Positions 9,688 to 19,340 of a DNA stretch of 64,000 bases are shown here, in pieces. This DNA comes from Terrisporobacter petrolearius (GTDB lineage: Bacteria > Bacillota > Clostridia > Peptostreptococcales > Peptostreptococcaceae): positions 1 through 64,000 of the forward strand of contig NZ_JAHZMO010000002.1 of the NCBI RefSeq assembly GCF_020748185.1, given 5' to 3'. Position 1 is the stretch's first letter; the number at the start of each line of letters is the position of its first letter. The notes beneath the pieces were generated by a model that was not told the origin of the DNA, did not search any database, and saw only the letters and a list, made by a program, of their open reading frames with translations. Made by a program: the position numbers and the translations under genes.

Positions 9688-10572
9688 TTAATATCCTAAT
9701 AATTGAATTCCATCTTTAATACACTCAATTTCCAAAGGAAAATCTGGACCTTTTTCTCCGTCAATATCAGTAATTAAGTTGTCTTTGCAATCTATTTTTA
9801 ATTTATTTGTTTTAAAGTATAATATTTCGTCTTTGTTATATCCTTCAAGATGCTCACCTTTCAATATACTTCTAAGCAATGGCAAAATATTAGGAAACAT
9901 AACATTTTTAACTATAATTACATCTAATAATCCATCATCTACTTTAGCTTTATATGCAAGATTAATATTTCCAGCTGTTTTTCCATTAAAAATTAACATT
10001 AAGTACATGTCTCCATCATAATTTACTTCCTTTGACTCCACTTCAATACTAAACTTTCTCATATATAAGGCTTCTTCAATACCTTTTAAGTAGTATGAAA
10101 CTTTTCCAATGGAATTTTTAAAGTCTGGATTAATTTTTTGAGATACATCTGTAAACATTCCTGCACTTGCAACATTAATAAAATATTTATCATTAATTTT
10201 CCCAATATCAATTTTTTTAGGTCTTGTATTAACAATTCTTTCAATTGCATCCTTTACATCAAAAGGAAGATTTACGGCTTTTGCAAAATCATTGGCAGTT
10301 CCACATGGTAAAATTCCTATAGGGATGTTTATATTTAGAGCTTTTATAGCATTTAAAATCAAATCTACCGTTCCATCTCCACCTGAAATTAATATGTGGT
10401 CATAATTAGATTCTATGTCAAAAAAAGCATCGTTTACTGATCTGTTTTTGCAAAGTCTAAAAGGTACTACAACATAGCCGTAATGTTGATATACTTTTAT
10501 TATCTTATCAAGTTCATGGGAAATTCTTCTTTCTCCTGAATTTGGGTTATAAATAAACTTAACTTTTTTCAT
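9688..10572 (-). CDS. diacylglycerol/lipid kinase (YegS/BmrU family)
   Basis: 294 aa, normal for the family. The N-terminal DAGK catalytic domain shows FIYNPNSG (about residue 6), SGGDGT (about 64) and LPCGTANDFA (about 86), the nucleotide-binding motifs. The C-terminal beta-sandwich domain is complete. These soluble kinases phosphorylate diacylglycerol or related lipids at the membrane and help recycle lipid intermediates. It has a GGAGGAA site and starts 11 bases after the LUD gene, so the two are probably co-transcribed. Confidence 0.88.
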   Translation of the reverse strand: MKKVKFIYNPNSGERRISHELDKIIKVYQHYGYVVVPFRLCKNRSVNDAFFDIESNYDHILISGGDGTVDLILNAIKALNINIPIGILPCGTANDFAKAVNLPFDVKDAIERIVNTRPKKIDIGKINDKYFINVASAGMFTDVSQKINPDFKNSIGKVSYYLKGIEEALYMRKFSIEVESKEVNYDGDMYLMLIFNGKTAGNINLAYKAKVDDGLLDVIIVKNVMFPNILPLLRSILKGEHLEGYNKDEILYFKTNKLKIDCKDNLITDIDGEKGPDFPLEIECIKDGIQLLGY

Positions 10573-10583
10573 ATTTCCTCCAG

Positions 10584-11225
10584 TTAAAATCCTAAGACAT
10601 CATTTATAAATATAACATACATTCTATTTTTTGTTCTTTGTCTTTTTATAATTGTATATTCACAGCATATTCTGTCATCGCTTTTGCAGTCCATACAATA
10701 TCCTACTTTTGCACAAGGAGTAGCTGTATTTAGCCTTTTTGCATTTGCAGGACCACTTATATTTTTATTACGATTTAGAGCTTCTTCTATGTTTTTTACT
10801 ATTTTATTTACTCCAACTACAAGTACAACTTTATCTGGACCATATAACATAGCAGCTACTCTATTACCATTTCCATCTACATTGAAAATTTCTCCTTCTT
10901 CAGTGATAGCATTTGTAGATGAAAAATATGTATCTGCATAAAAAGATTTTCTATAGATTTCTTTCATATCAGCAGGTGTAAGGTTTTCTTCATATCGATC
11001 TAAAAAATTATATCTTCCACTTCTAAGTAAATCTATTACTTTAGTTTCGAAAAGAGTCATAGAGCCCCCAACAGACACCATTTCACCTTCTTTAGCTATG
11101 TCTTTAATAATATTTATAACTTCTTCATTATTTTTAGCATAATAACCTTTAATATTATTTTTTTGTAAATTATTTATAGTTTTTTCTATTTTTTTTTCAT
11201 TTACCCATTGTACACACTCATTCAT
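10584..11225 (-). CDS. LUD-domain protein (LutC/YkgG-like)
   Basis: 213 aa from the ATG at 11225, which has an AGGGAG site; the longer frame has an unlikely 23-residue extension. It is a stand-alone LUD (DUF162) domain: GEMVSVGGSMTLFE and VDGNGNRVAAMLYGPDKVVLVVG are characteristic. The C-terminus carries a cysteine cluster (CAKVGYCMDCKSDDRICC) that could bind metal or an Fe-S cluster. LutC relatives belong to lactate oxidation complexes, but lutA and lutB are absent here, so the role is open. It is co-directional with the lipid kinase. Confidence 0.75.
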   Translation of the reverse strand: MNECVQWVNEKKIEKTINNLQKNNIKGYYAKNNEEVINIIKDIAKEGEMVSVGGSMTLFETKVIDLLRSGRYNFLDRYEENLTPADMKEIYRKSFYADTYFSSTNAITEEGEIFNVDGNGNRVAAMLYGPDKVVLVVGVNKIVKNIEEALNRNKNISGPANAKRLNTATPCAKVGYCMDCKSDDRICCEYTIIKRQRTKNRMYVIFINDVLGF

Positions 11226-11346
11226 ATTAAACAATCTCCCTATTCTTATTTTCATTATTATTTTAGCACAAATCATTATACTAATATAAGCCAATTTAAA
11301 AATACTTTATTGAAGACAACAAAGTATTTATTTAATAACTTATATA

Positions 11347-11562
11347 CTACTTATATTTATTTTGCTTAAATATAAATCCTTTTTTTTGTGGAAATGAGTA
11401 CCTTTTGCTATTTTCATTTTCATAGTCATCATTAACTGGCGCATAGTCATCAAACATCATAATATCATCATTATTCCACTCATAATTACTAAAATTGTCT
11501 TCATAATCATTAGTCAAATAAGAGTGGTTTTTTTGATTAAAATTAATCATTTTATTATTCAT
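11347..11562 (-). CDS. small Asn/Asp-rich hypothetical protein
   Basis: 71 aa, rich in Asn, Asp and Tyr, with a basic C-terminus (KKGFIFKQNKYK). A GAGGTGATGAG ribosome-binding site makes translation likely. There is no signal peptide, membrane segment or recognisable domain. It is separated from the LUD gene by about 120 bases and may be independent. Confidence 0.5.
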   Translation of the reverse strand: MNNKMINFNQKNHSYLTNDYEDNFSNYEWNNDDIMMFDDYAPVNDDYENENSKRYSFPQKKGFIFKQNKYK

Positions 11563-11694
11563 CTCATCACCTCAAATTTATTATATTGTAATTATTTTCC
11601 CCAATACCCAGGTAAATTATTTAATAACAATTAATATATTCTTTTTTATACTTAAATAAGCATCTATCCTTAAATAAATGCTTATAGTAAATGA

Positions 11695-11820
11695 CTACTT
11701 TACAATACTTTCTACGTATTTTGAATTTGCCGTAATAAAGTATCCTGATTTTAGTTTATACATATAACTATTTTCTACTTTTAACTTTAATCTACTTAAA
11801 ATTAATAGGAAGTAAATAAT
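11695..11820 (-). pseudogene. possible C-terminal gene fragment
   Basis: In the gap between two genes a minus-strand frame of about 41 codons stays open and ends in TAG at 11695. Its end reads YKLKSGYFITANSKYVESIVK-like and resembles the last repeat of a wall-binding or S-layer-type module. No start codon with a ribosome-binding site precedes it, and the NMT1 terminator lies directly upstream. It looks like a relic. The rest of the 11563-11864 gap is AT-rich with one weak hairpin (about 11657-11687). Confidence 0.25.
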
Positions 11821-11856
11821 AAAAAAATTCCTTACTATATATTAGAAAGGAATTTA
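11821..11856 (-). terminator. terminator of the NMT1-type lipoprotein gene
   Basis: On the minus strand AAATTCCTT and AAGGAATTT arms are followed by a run of T. It lies directly after the stop at 11865. Confidence 0.7.
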
Positions 11857-11864
11857 AAATCTAT

Positions 11865-12857
11865 TTATTTTTGTGTATAATATATATTTTCACCTGGCAC
11901 TTTTCCACCTAAAACCTTAGGATTAAAAGAATATAAACTATTGTAATAATTAATATAGTCATCTTTACAATCATCTATAGCTATAAATTTTAGATTCGTT
12001 CTATCTATAGCTTTTTCTAGTAAAGTTGCTTTTACATTAACACCAAATTTTGCAGCAAACTCTCCTGCTTCTTTAGGGTTCTCATTTGTATACTTTATAT
12101 TTTCATCTAGTGTTTTTATAAAATTTAATACAAACTCAGGATTTTCTTTTGCAAAAGATGATTTAACAATTAAAGTTGATTGTGGATATCCATTTTCATT
12201 TTTAAATACATCTTTCCAAGTATCATTTACACCACATATAACCTTTAAATCTGGATTTTTTGTAAGTAATCCACTAAGTGCTGGTTCTGGCACTATAGCT
12301 GTTGATAATTTATTTGCTGCTAATAATGATACTAAATCACTAGTTTCATTAGAATAATTAAATTTAATAGCTGATGAATCAACTTTTTGTTCTTTTAACA
12401 ATGCTTGCACTGTTATATCTGGAGTCAATCCTTTACCTATGTTTCCTACTTCTTTCCCTTCTAATGATGAGTTTAATCCATTTACATCTTTATCACTACT
12501 TACTAGATAAAAAGATCCCATACCTACTGTTCCAGCAATTTGATAATTTGATGTTTTGTTGTAAGCAATTGAAGCCATATTCGATGGTACTATGGCAATA
12601 TCTAGAGCTTCCTTCATTACATCAGTTGATAAAGCATCAGAAGTTGCTTCAAGAGTATATTTAGATTTGTAGCCTTCTTTTACTTCAGGATTTTCTTGTG
12701 ACAATTTTGCAATTGCTATAGCCGGTAGTCCATCTGGTGCTCCAACATTTACTGTAACAGGTTCTTTGACCTCTTGTTCATTATTCTTAGAAGCACAACC
12801 TGCTGCAAGACTTAAAGTAATTAACGATGACATAAGTACTGCAAAAATTTTTTTCAT
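11865..12857 (-). CDS. NMT1/SsuA-like ABC substrate-binding lipoprotein
   Basis: 330 aa. The N-terminus is a lipoprotein signal with the lipobox LAAGC (Cys about 21). The mature part follows the NMT1/THI5-like periplasmic-binding fold, starting VNVGAPDGLPAIAIAKL. Relatives bind sulfonates, nitrate or thiamine-pyrimidine precursors for ABC import; the ligand cannot be told here. No permease or ATPase gene is adjacent, so it either shares a transporter encoded elsewhere or acts as a sensor. It has a TTGGGGG site and its own terminator. The 240 bases upstream hold short hairpins but no riboswitch I recognise. Confidence 0.78.
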   Translation of the reverse strand: MKKIFAVLMSSLITLSLAAGCASKNNEQEVKEPVTVNVGAPDGLPAIAIAKLSQENPEVKEGYKSKYTLEATSDALSTDVMKEALDIAIVPSNMASIAYNKTSNYQIAGTVGMGSFYLVSSDKDVNGLNSSLEGKEVGNIGKGLTPDITVQALLKEQKVDSSAIKFNYSNETSDLVSLLAANKLSTAIVPEPALSGLLTKNPDLKVICGVNDTWKDVFKNENGYPQSTLIVKSSFAKENPEFVLNFIKTLDENIKYTNENPKEAGEFAAKFGVNVKATLLEKAIDRTNLKFIAIDDCKDDYINYYNSLYSFNPKVLGGKVPGENIYYTQK

Positions 12858-13047
12858 AAATTTACCCCCAATAATATTTATTCAGCTGATAAATATTGAC
12901 ATTTTAGATGCCTTTTCATAAGAAAATACTTAAGAAATTAGAGATATTTAACACTAATCCCTTTCCCTTTAGACCATGTCTTTAGAGTCAGCTTATATGT
13001 AAATGTTAGCATATATGTATAAGATTATCAATTTCTATCTTATAGAT

Positions 13048-13097
13048 AAAAAATAAAGACAATTACTTATAATATATAAATAATCGTCTTTATTTTA
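13048..13097 (-). terminator. terminator of the methylaspartate operon
   Basis: AAAATAAAGAC and GTCTTTATTTT arms form a hairpin directly after the last gene of the operon (stop at 13099), with a T-rich tail on the minus strand. Confidence 0.65.
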
Positions 13098-13098
13098 A

Positions 13099-13407
13099 TT
13101 AAAATTCTATGCTTAGAAGTGGTGCATGTTGTTGAGCACCATAAACATCAGTTTCACCTAGGTCACCTGATGCAATAGGTCTTTTTATTGTTATTTTTAT
13201 TGCATTAGCTGGCTTAAATTCTATAATATTAATAATATCTTCTTTGTTTATTTTGTATAATTCACAAATTAACTTTTCGTTAATTATCTTACTACTGCAT
13301 ACATTTTCATAGTCCTGTAAAGTTTTAAACATTATATCCATAGTTAATTCATAGGGACCAGAATTTTTGCTACGAATAATATTTGTAATATCAACTAACT
13401 TTGTCAT
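13099..13407 (-). CDS. DUF4387 family protein
   Basis: 102 aa, close to the usual DUF4387 length. Conserved features include IIRSKNSGPYELTMDIMF near the N-terminus and IKITIKRPIASGDLGETDVYGAQQHAPL at the end. This family commonly sits beside AtuA/DUF1446 proteins, as it does here with an 18-base gap, and the two may form a complex. Function is unknown. Being last in the methylaspartate operon, it probably belongs to glutamate catabolism or handling of mesaconate or a related acid. Confidence 0.7.
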   Translation of the reverse strand: MTKLVDITNIIRSKNSGPYELTMDIMFKTLQDYENVCSSKIINEKLICELYKINKEDIINIIEFKPANAIKITIKRPIASGDLGETDVYGAQQHAPLLSIEF

Positions 13408-13425
13408 TAATCATCATCTCCATTT

Positions 13426-14787
13426 TTATAATTCTTCATAGTCTATAGTAAATAAATCACATCCATTATCAACTTCCATCAAATGATAAACACTGAAATT
13501 ATATACTTTTCCCGCATGAAAATCACTTGGAGAGTATGGAAAAGCTAAATTTCCGGCTGTGGCTTTTCTGTTTTCGTATCCAAAATGAAGCATAGATGAA
13601 CGAGCAAATGCACATATTGTATCTGCTTTTTTTTGATCATTAGCTACTGCTTCAATTACCACTCCTATTTCATGAGAATTTTCTGTAGAAGGATTCGGCT
13701 CAATATTCCCCATTACACCATTTTTACCGTATATAGAAATATTAAGATAGTACTCCCACTGCTTTGATTTAAAATTATCTTCAACTCTTTCTTTTACACC
13801 TTCAATTATTTCATCAATTTTTTCAATCATAATAGGATCTCTCGCTCCTGCAATAGACACAGTTCTGTAGCCTATTAATTTTGCCCCTTCTAATTTCACC
13901 GTATATTTTGGTGACTCAATAAATTTGCTACCTGATACTTTAACAATATTTTCACTATCTTGAATAAATTTACACTCTGTTAGATTTAAATGACCTCCAG
14001 GACCAGGTAAAATATATGGATTTGTTTTTTCGTATAACGTATGAGCTGCCACAGAAACTGTAGTGCATTTCCTTATATGATTAAGTGGTTCTAGTCTAAA
14101 ATAGTCTTCTCCTAAATATCCAAACATACAATCTGAACCGCTTCCTGGTGTGGCACATATAGCAGCACACTCTAAAATTTTGCCAAGATGAAGCGCAAGA
14201 CCTTTATCATAACCTGCTTTAATAGCTGGAGCAGCAAAAACAGATGGGTCATAAGTTCGGCCGGCTAATATTATATCAGCACCTTCATTTAATGCTTCTA
14301 TAAAAGGTTCAACTCCCATTTGGCCTACTATTCTTGTAGTTTGTTCTATATCTACTTCACTTAGCTGAGGCACTGGTCCAAGTGGTGAAACCTTTCCATT
14401 TTTTAGCGCTTCCTTCACTTTGTCTTTGGAAATTTCTGAATGTATTAGAGCTAGTTTAAAATTATAGTTGTTTTCTTTTGCTATTTCATATATTATTTCT
14501 TTGCACCAATTTAAATGAACTTCTCCTCCACTACCTCCTGCTGTTCCAATAATAACAGGAATTTGATTACTTAATCCACTTTTAATCATTATCTCCAAAT
14601 CTCTTTTTACAGCATCTCTATCAGTAAATGATTCTCCTGCTCCAAGATAATAAGGACCTGGATCTGTTGAACCTGCATCTACTGCAATAACATGAGGCTT
14701 TCTTTTCATACCTTCTATAAATGATTCTTCTGGAAAACCATATCCAAGTATTGCTGTAGAAGATAATATTTTAAATTCTTCTTTCAT
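13426..14787 (-). CDS. AtuA-like (DUF1446) acyclic terpene utilisation family protein
   Basis: 453 aa from the ATG at 14787. An ATG 12 bases earlier directly abuts the AAGGGG site and is less likely. The N-terminus has ILGYGFPEESF and AVDAGSTDPGPYYLGAG, followed by GTAGGSGGEVH and AGRTYDPSVFAAPA, typical of DUF1446. AtuA is encoded with acyclic terpenoid degradation genes in pseudomonads but its reaction is not settled. Here it lies between methylaspartate ammonia-lyase and DUF4387, suggesting a step after mesaconate formation. The link to a specific reaction is inference. Confidence 0.72.
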   Translation of the reverse strand: MKEEFKILSSTAILGYGFPEESFIEGMKRKPHVIAVDAGSTDPGPYYLGAGESFTDRDAVKRDLEIMIKSGLSNQIPVIIGTAGGSGGEVHLNWCKEIIYEIAKENNYNFKLALIHSEISKDKVKEALKNGKVSPLGPVPQLSEVDIEQTTRIVGQMGVEPFIEALNEGADIILAGRTYDPSVFAAPAIKAGYDKGLALHLGKILECAAICATPGSGSDCMFGYLGEDYFRLEPLNHIRKCTTVSVAAHTLYEKTNPYILPGPGGHLNLTECKFIQDSENIVKVSGSKFIESPKYTVKLEGAKLIGYRTVSIAGARDPIMIEKIDEIIEGVKERVEDNFKSKQWEYYLNISIYGKNGVMGNIEPNPSTENSHEIGVVIEAVANDQKKADTICAFARSSMLHFGYENRKATAGNLAFPYSPSDFHAGKVYNFSVYHLMEVDNGCDLFTIDYEEL

Positions 14788-14803
14788 CTTATTATCCATC
14801 CCC

Positions 14804-16051
14804 TTAATTATTTATTACTTTATTTAAAGCTAAAATTCTTTGCATTTCGTTATAAACAATCATGTAACCTTCGTCAACACCCATGCCTGGTTTTGCTAAA
14901 ATTTGATCAGGTCCACTTGCCATAGCAATATGAGCACAAATTTTAGCCGAGTTATCTGTTTCGTTGCATGTTCCACCTTGATAAGCTCCTATATTTTTTT
15001 GCTTGCAATATAAAACAGCTTCAACTATATTATTTATTCCTCCTAAATCCGGAGTTTTAATCTGAATAATATGACCTGCTTTATTATCAGCAAAATATTT
15101 AATATCTTCCAGTGTATTGCACCATTCATCCGCTACAATCTCCATATTAATATTTCTTTCATCTATTAATTTTCTAATTTCTCTTAATGCTAACATTTGC
15201 TTTTCTCTCTCTTCCACATCTACAGGACCTTCTATACGAAGTTTAAATGGTTTAGCTATATGACATAATTTTTCCATATAACTTACTATTTGTTCATAAT
15301 TATCATTGCCAAATGCAACACCTAAAGTTCCGTATACATCTATATGAATAACAGGATTATAAGAATTATCATCTCTTAAATTTATTATCCTATCTCTAAG
15401 CCAAGCAACATATTCTTCTAATTTTTCTCCATTATAACCTAATTTTTCGCTTACATTATTAATCAAAGCATGTGGAAGAACCTGTGCTCCTTTTATAATC
15501 ATTTTATCAGCATTTTCATAGCGACTATCCCCACTTTGTGTGAATATTGGAACGATTTCATCTAGAACTTTAGTATTATATTCTTTTGCAATAACTTGAC
15601 ACATTAACATATTATTGGCTTTTGCCACAGTATCAAGTAGTGCTTGTGTTACTCCATATCTAATAGCTGTATGAAGCTTTTTATTATCAACCCTTATATC
15701 TTCTATTAAATCACAAAGTTCTTTAAAACTTGTTATTTCTCTTCCTATTAATCTTGGTGCTACTTCTTTTTCTATAATTGGAATAAAATCCTTAGCTAAA
15801 AAGAGAGGGTCACGTCCTCCTGCACCACTGTATTGTACTGCTGCACAATCACCAAGGGCGATTTGATCATCTTCCAAAATTATCATTACAGATATGGATT
15901 CTCCACTTTGTCTTACTCTAGTAAATCCTTTTGTGACAGGTTTTCCAATATAAGTTGAGCCGTCACTTATTGCTCCATTTTTTATTGCACGTTGATCATC
16001 AAAGTAAAAACCCGTACGACCTGCTGAGCAAACTACATTTTTTATTTTCAT
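14804..16051 (-). CDS. mal: methylaspartate ammonia-lyase
   Basis: 415 aa, the normal length (about 413). It eliminates ammonia from (2S,3S)-3-methylaspartate to give mesaconate. It is an enolase-superfamily barrel: metal ligands are in HIDVYGT, IEGPVDVEE and ADEWCNT, and the catalytic lysine is in QIKTPDLGG (about residue 331). The N-terminal capping domain is intact. The start has a GGGGGAT site. It follows glmE by 32 bases, placing it as the second enzyme of the methylaspartate route. Confidence 0.96.
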   Translation of the reverse strand: MKIKNVVCSAGRTGFYFDDQRAIKNGAISDGSTYIGKPVTKGFTRVRQSGESISVMIILEDDQIALGDCAAVQYSGAGGRDPLFLAKDFIPIIEKEVAPRLIGREITSFKELCDLIEDIRVDNKKLHTAIRYGVTQALLDTVAKANNMLMCQVIAKEYNTKVLDEIVPIFTQSGDSRYENADKMIIKGAQVLPHALINNVSEKLGYNGEKLEEYVAWLRDRIINLRDDNSYNPVIHIDVYGTLGVAFGNDNYEQIVSYMEKLCHIAKPFKLRIEGPVDVEEREKQMLALREIRKLIDERNINMEIVADEWCNTLEDIKYFADNKAGHIIQIKTPDLGGINNIVEAVLYCKQKNIGAYQGGTCNETDNSAKICAHIAMASGPDQILAKPGMGVDEGYMIVYNEMQRILALNKVINN

Positions 16052-16083
16052 TGAAATATCCCCCTTGTTTTACTTTTGTAAAA

Positions 16084-17541
16084 TTATTTATTTCTAGGAC
16101 GACCAATAAGTGTTCCTTTACTTATGGCATAAACATCATCAATTACCATTTGGAAAGATTTTTCTCTATTTTCAAACTTAGCACGTTCTTCTATTTTCTT
16201 ATTATTAAATTCTAGTATTTCAGGTGTAAACGGTAACTTTCCTGCATTAAGAATTCTTATAGCTCCATGATTGTCTCTTGCTGGTAACAATTTTCCTAAA
16301 GTATGAATGGACGGTGCAAAAGGAATATCTAAAATACCACTCTTAAAAGCTCTAATCACACCCACAGCAATGTCATTTTCACCTATTTCAAAACATTTAT
16401 CTATTATGCAACGTGTTTCTCTTTTTATAATTTCTTTTTCTATATCAACCTCATTTGTTTTAAATTCTTGATCTTTTAACATTGCTAAAATTTGTTTTGT
16501 ACAAAGTAATCCTTGTGCATTTGCTTCCATTGTTGGTACACCTATGGCTTCGTGTGGTGTTTTTACAATAACTTTAGTTGCTTTAGAAAGAGATGCTAGG
16601 GTACTTCCTAAAGAAATTACACTAAATGCTTTTGCTTCATCTTGAGGAAAGCTTCCCATCCATTGATGAAGTACTGTTGTTACAATAACATCATCATGTC
16701 CTGATTTTATTAAATATTCATTAGTAAGTTCTTCCAACGCTCTAATTGCTGCAATATCTTGAATAAAGTTTCCACATTGTCCATATCCTACAGAAATATT
16801 TTTTACACCTTGCTTTGCAGCTAATAAACTTTCTATAATTGCGACTGAGTGAGATATACATGGAGGTACTAAAGTTCCAGTTAAAGGTCCGTAAGGTTCA
16901 CGATTTATTGATATACCCTCTTCTTCATATAGACCTGTCAGCCTATCAACATATTGCCAATCTCTAATAGTTTTTTCTAAAGATACGTTTTTTGCATAAG
17001 GTATATTATAAGAAATACCTCCACCTTCATAGCTAGTAAATCCTCCCGCATAAGTTATTTCACTTAGAAGTCTAGCATCTGGCGTTCCATGTCTTACTTG
17101 TACTGGTGTGTCTAGAGCATTTATAATCCTACGACAACTTTCTACTCCATGATTAACAGCTGGAAATCCATTTAACATAGATTTATTATTTTTTATTGAC
17201 TCAACAATTCCTTTTTGTGCATCTTCATAACAATTTTGTCTTGTATAGCTATCTATGGTCGTAGGTAGTAAGTCTGCTTGACCTACATTTTGCAAATAAG
17301 TTAATAGCTTAATTTGGTCATCTACTAAAGCCACACCGGCTCTTGGTTGTATTAATGTTATTCCTTCTTCTTTTGCTTTTACAAGTTTAACCGAGAAAAT
17401 CTTATTTTCGGGAAGAGATTTGTGAAATTCAAACGATTCTTCTAAGTTAACTTCTTTTCCTGTTGGCCATAAGGAAAGAACTTCTTCTCTAGTATGATTA
17501 AATTCCTCCTTAGAAATCTTTTTATTTCTAATTTCCACCAT
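16084..17541 (-). CDS. glmE: glutamate mutase (methylaspartate mutase) subunit E
   Basis: 485 aa, full length. It is the catalytic barrel subunit of B12-dependent glutamate mutase, interconverting L-glutamate and (2S,3S)-3-methylaspartate with GlmS. Conserved stretches include [37 protein letters not shown] and [13 protein letters not shown]. Its start overlaps the end of glmL by 14 bases, so the pair is translationally coupled. There is no cobalamin riboswitch upstream of the operon, which suggests B12 supply does not directly gate transcription. Confidence 0.96.
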   Translation of the reverse strand: MVEIRNKKISKEEFNHTREEVLSLWPTGKEVNLEESFEFHKSLPENKIFSVKLVKAKEEGITLIQPRAGVALVDDQIKLLTYLQNVGQADLLPTTIDSYTRQNCYEDAQKGIVESIKNNKSMLNGFPAVNHGVESCRRIINALDTPVQVRHGTPDARLLSEITYAGGFTSYEGGGISYNIPYAKNVSLEKTIRDWQYVDRLTGLYEEEGISINREPYGPLTGTLVPPCISHSVAIIESLLAAKQGVKNISVGYGQCGNFIQDIAAIRALEELTNEYLIKSGHDDVIVTTVLHQWMGSFPQDEAKAFSVISLGSTLASLSKATKVIVKTPHEAIGVPTMEANAQGLLCTKQILAMLKDQEFKTNEVDIEKEIIKRETRCIIDKCFEIGENDIAVGVIRAFKSGILDIPFAPSIHTLGKLLPARDNHGAIRILNAGKLPFTPEILEFNNKKIEERAKFENREKSFQMVIDDVYAISKGTLIGRPRNK

Positions 17542-18910
17542 ATTTTAACTCCTTTTTCATAATTCGAATTGCAATCTTTGGATATGATTTTGATAGTAGA
17601 CCCATTGCTTGTAAGATATATTTTTTATCTACTAAAATTTCAGCTTCTTTAGGTTTCATAGATTCCTGACTTTTTTCGTTAAAGCATACATATTCTAAAA
17701 TATTTTCTAAACAAGGTAAGTTAATCAAAGCACCTCCAGTTAAAATAATTTTTTTTACGTGGGTTAAATCTTTACCTTTTTGTAAATATGCTATTCCATT
17801 TGATGTGTATATTTTTTCTCTTTTACCACAATGTCTAGTTATTGCTATTTCAACAGCTTTTGCAGCAAGTGCAAAATCTAGGTCTTGGACACTTTTTTCA
17901 TTTGGCAATGTTTGTGGATTAAGTTTAACATACTCAATTATCTCTCTTACTCTTTCTTCACTTAGATTAGATATTTGGGCAATTTCTTCAATTCCCACTT
18001 CATCAATAATTCCTTGAGCGCTATATCTCATTCCAATATCGCCTTCTACTGTTCTTTTTATAAAGGGTTCTTCAATTCCTTTATAAATAACATTTGACTC
18101 CTTTGGACTTCCATCTGAAGCAGAATATACATCAGTAGTTGCCCCACCTAAATCAATAGCAATGAGTTCTCCTATCCCTTTTTCATCTTCGTAACCGCTT
18201 GATAAAAGTTCAATACCACTCATTACAGCTGATGGCGTTGGCATTATTATTTCTGATATTAATTCACTTGCTTTAGTAATACCTTTTGCATTTATAATTT
18301 TTTGTAAAAATATTTCTCTTATTTTATTTTGTGCCGGTACTATATTTAATTCACCAAATACAGGCATTACATTTTCCACAATATATGCTTCTTTATTATT
18401 CAATATACTCATACACTTATGACTTACTTCTTTATTACCTGCTATTATTATAGGGAAATCTATCTTACACTTTGATAACATTTTTGCATTATGCAATATG
18501 CATCTTTTGTCTCCTCCATTAGTGCCACCTGCAAGTAAAAATATTTCTGGTTTATTTTTTTCTATTTCTGCTATATCTTCTTCATTCATTTCAAAAGAGT
18601 ATACCTTTATAACCTTTGCTCCAGCACCTAAACAAGCTTCTTTTGCTGCAGTAGCCGTAACACCAGGAACTAAACCACTAGCTATCATTTTTAAGCCTCC
18701 TGCTGCTGAAGAACAGGCCAAGTACTGGCTATATTCTAACTTTCCTGTTCGTTTTTCTAAAGATTTTATGGCTTTATTGAGTCCTTCATTTATGTCTGTT
18801 CTTATAGTTGTAAAACTAGACTCAGTTCCAATAATAACTTCTCTTTCCACATCAACAGCAGTTATCTTTGTATAGGTACTACCAAAATCAATTAGTAGAA
18901 CTACTTGCAT
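17528..18910 (-). CDS. glmL: GlmL/MutL, glutamate mutase reactivating ATPase
   Basis: 460 aa from the ATG at 18910, with a GGTGA site; a TTG 12 bases earlier is also possible. It is an ASKHA-fold ATPase with [10 protein letters not shown] at the start (phosphate 1), [13 protein letters not shown] (about residue 245, phosphate 2) and ILTGGAL (adenosine motif). Members of this family chaperone or reactivate the B12 enzyme by exchanging damaged cobalamin. It overlaps glmS at its start and glmE at its end, the canonical S-L-E order. Confidence 0.92.
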   Translation of the reverse strand: MQVVLLIDFGSTYTKITAVDVEREVIIGTESSFTTIRTDINEGLNKAIKSLEKRTGKLEYSQYLACSSAAGGLKMIASGLVPGVTATAAKEACLGAGAKVIKVYSFEMNEEDIAEIEKNKPEIFLLAGGTNGGDKRCILHNAKMLSKCKIDFPIIIAGNKEVSHKCMSILNNKEAYIVENVMPVFGELNIVPAQNKIREIFLQKIINAKGITKASELISEIIMPTPSAVMSGIELLSSGYEDEKGIGELIAIDLGGATTDVYSASDGSPKESNVIYKGIEEPFIKRTVEGDIGMRYSAQGIIDEVGIEEIAQISNLSEERVREIIEYVKLNPQTLPNEKSVQDLDFALAAKAVEIAITRHCGKREKIYTSNGIAYLQKGKDLTHVKKIILTGGALINLPCLENILEYVCFNEKSQESMKPKEAEILVDKKYILQAMGLLSKSYPKIAIRIMKKELKYGGN

Positions 18911-19328
18911 TTTCTTCACCAATTTTCAAATCTTGCTTTAAACAAGCTATTGTAGTATCCGGGTCTGTTCCTGGTGGAAATACTCTATCAAAACCCATTT
19001 GTTTAAATCTTTTCTCAACTTCCTCAAAAGGTTGTTTGCCTACTACTATGTTCCCCCCCACATATAAAAGTATATTTCTTAACCCCCATTCTTCACATCT
19101 TTCTCTTAAACCTCTGCAATCGATTTCCCCATGGCCATATAAAGAAGAAACTAAAATTGCATCTGCATTAGATTCTATAGCTGCTTCTACATATTCTTCT
19201 TGAGAAACCATTACTCCAAGGTTAATCACATTAAATCCTGCTTCCACAAAGCAATGATATAGAATTTTGTTACCTATTGCATGCACATCAGCTCCTATAA
19301 CACCAATAACTAATGTTTTCTTCTCCAT
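18888..19328 (-). CDS. glmS: glutamate mutase subunit S (B12-binding)
   Basis: 146 aa, within a few residues of characterised GlmS/MutS. It carries the cobalamin-binding signature DxHxxG as D14-H16-G19 in [10 protein letters not shown], with SLYGHGEID and GNIVVG lining the nucleotide tail pocket. It binds adenosylcobalamin base-off/His-on and joins GlmE to form the active mutase. The AAAGGAGAG site supports the start. The symbol is shared with an unrelated glucosamine gene and with a mismatch-repair alias, so use with care. Confidence 0.95.
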   Translation of the reverse strand: MEKKTLVIGVIGADVHAIGNKILYHCFVEAGFNVINLGVMVSQEEYVEAAIESNADAILVSSLYGHGEIDCRGLRERCEEWGLRNILLYVGGNIVVGKQPFEEVEKRFKQMGFDRVFPPGTDPDTTIACLKQDLKIGEENASSSTN

Positions 19329-19340
19329 ATCAACTCTCCT

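Noticed and set aside
18498-18875. 125-codon plus-strand frame opposite glmL
   Set aside because: Shadow of a conserved gene; low-complexity Ser/Ala content and no start signal.
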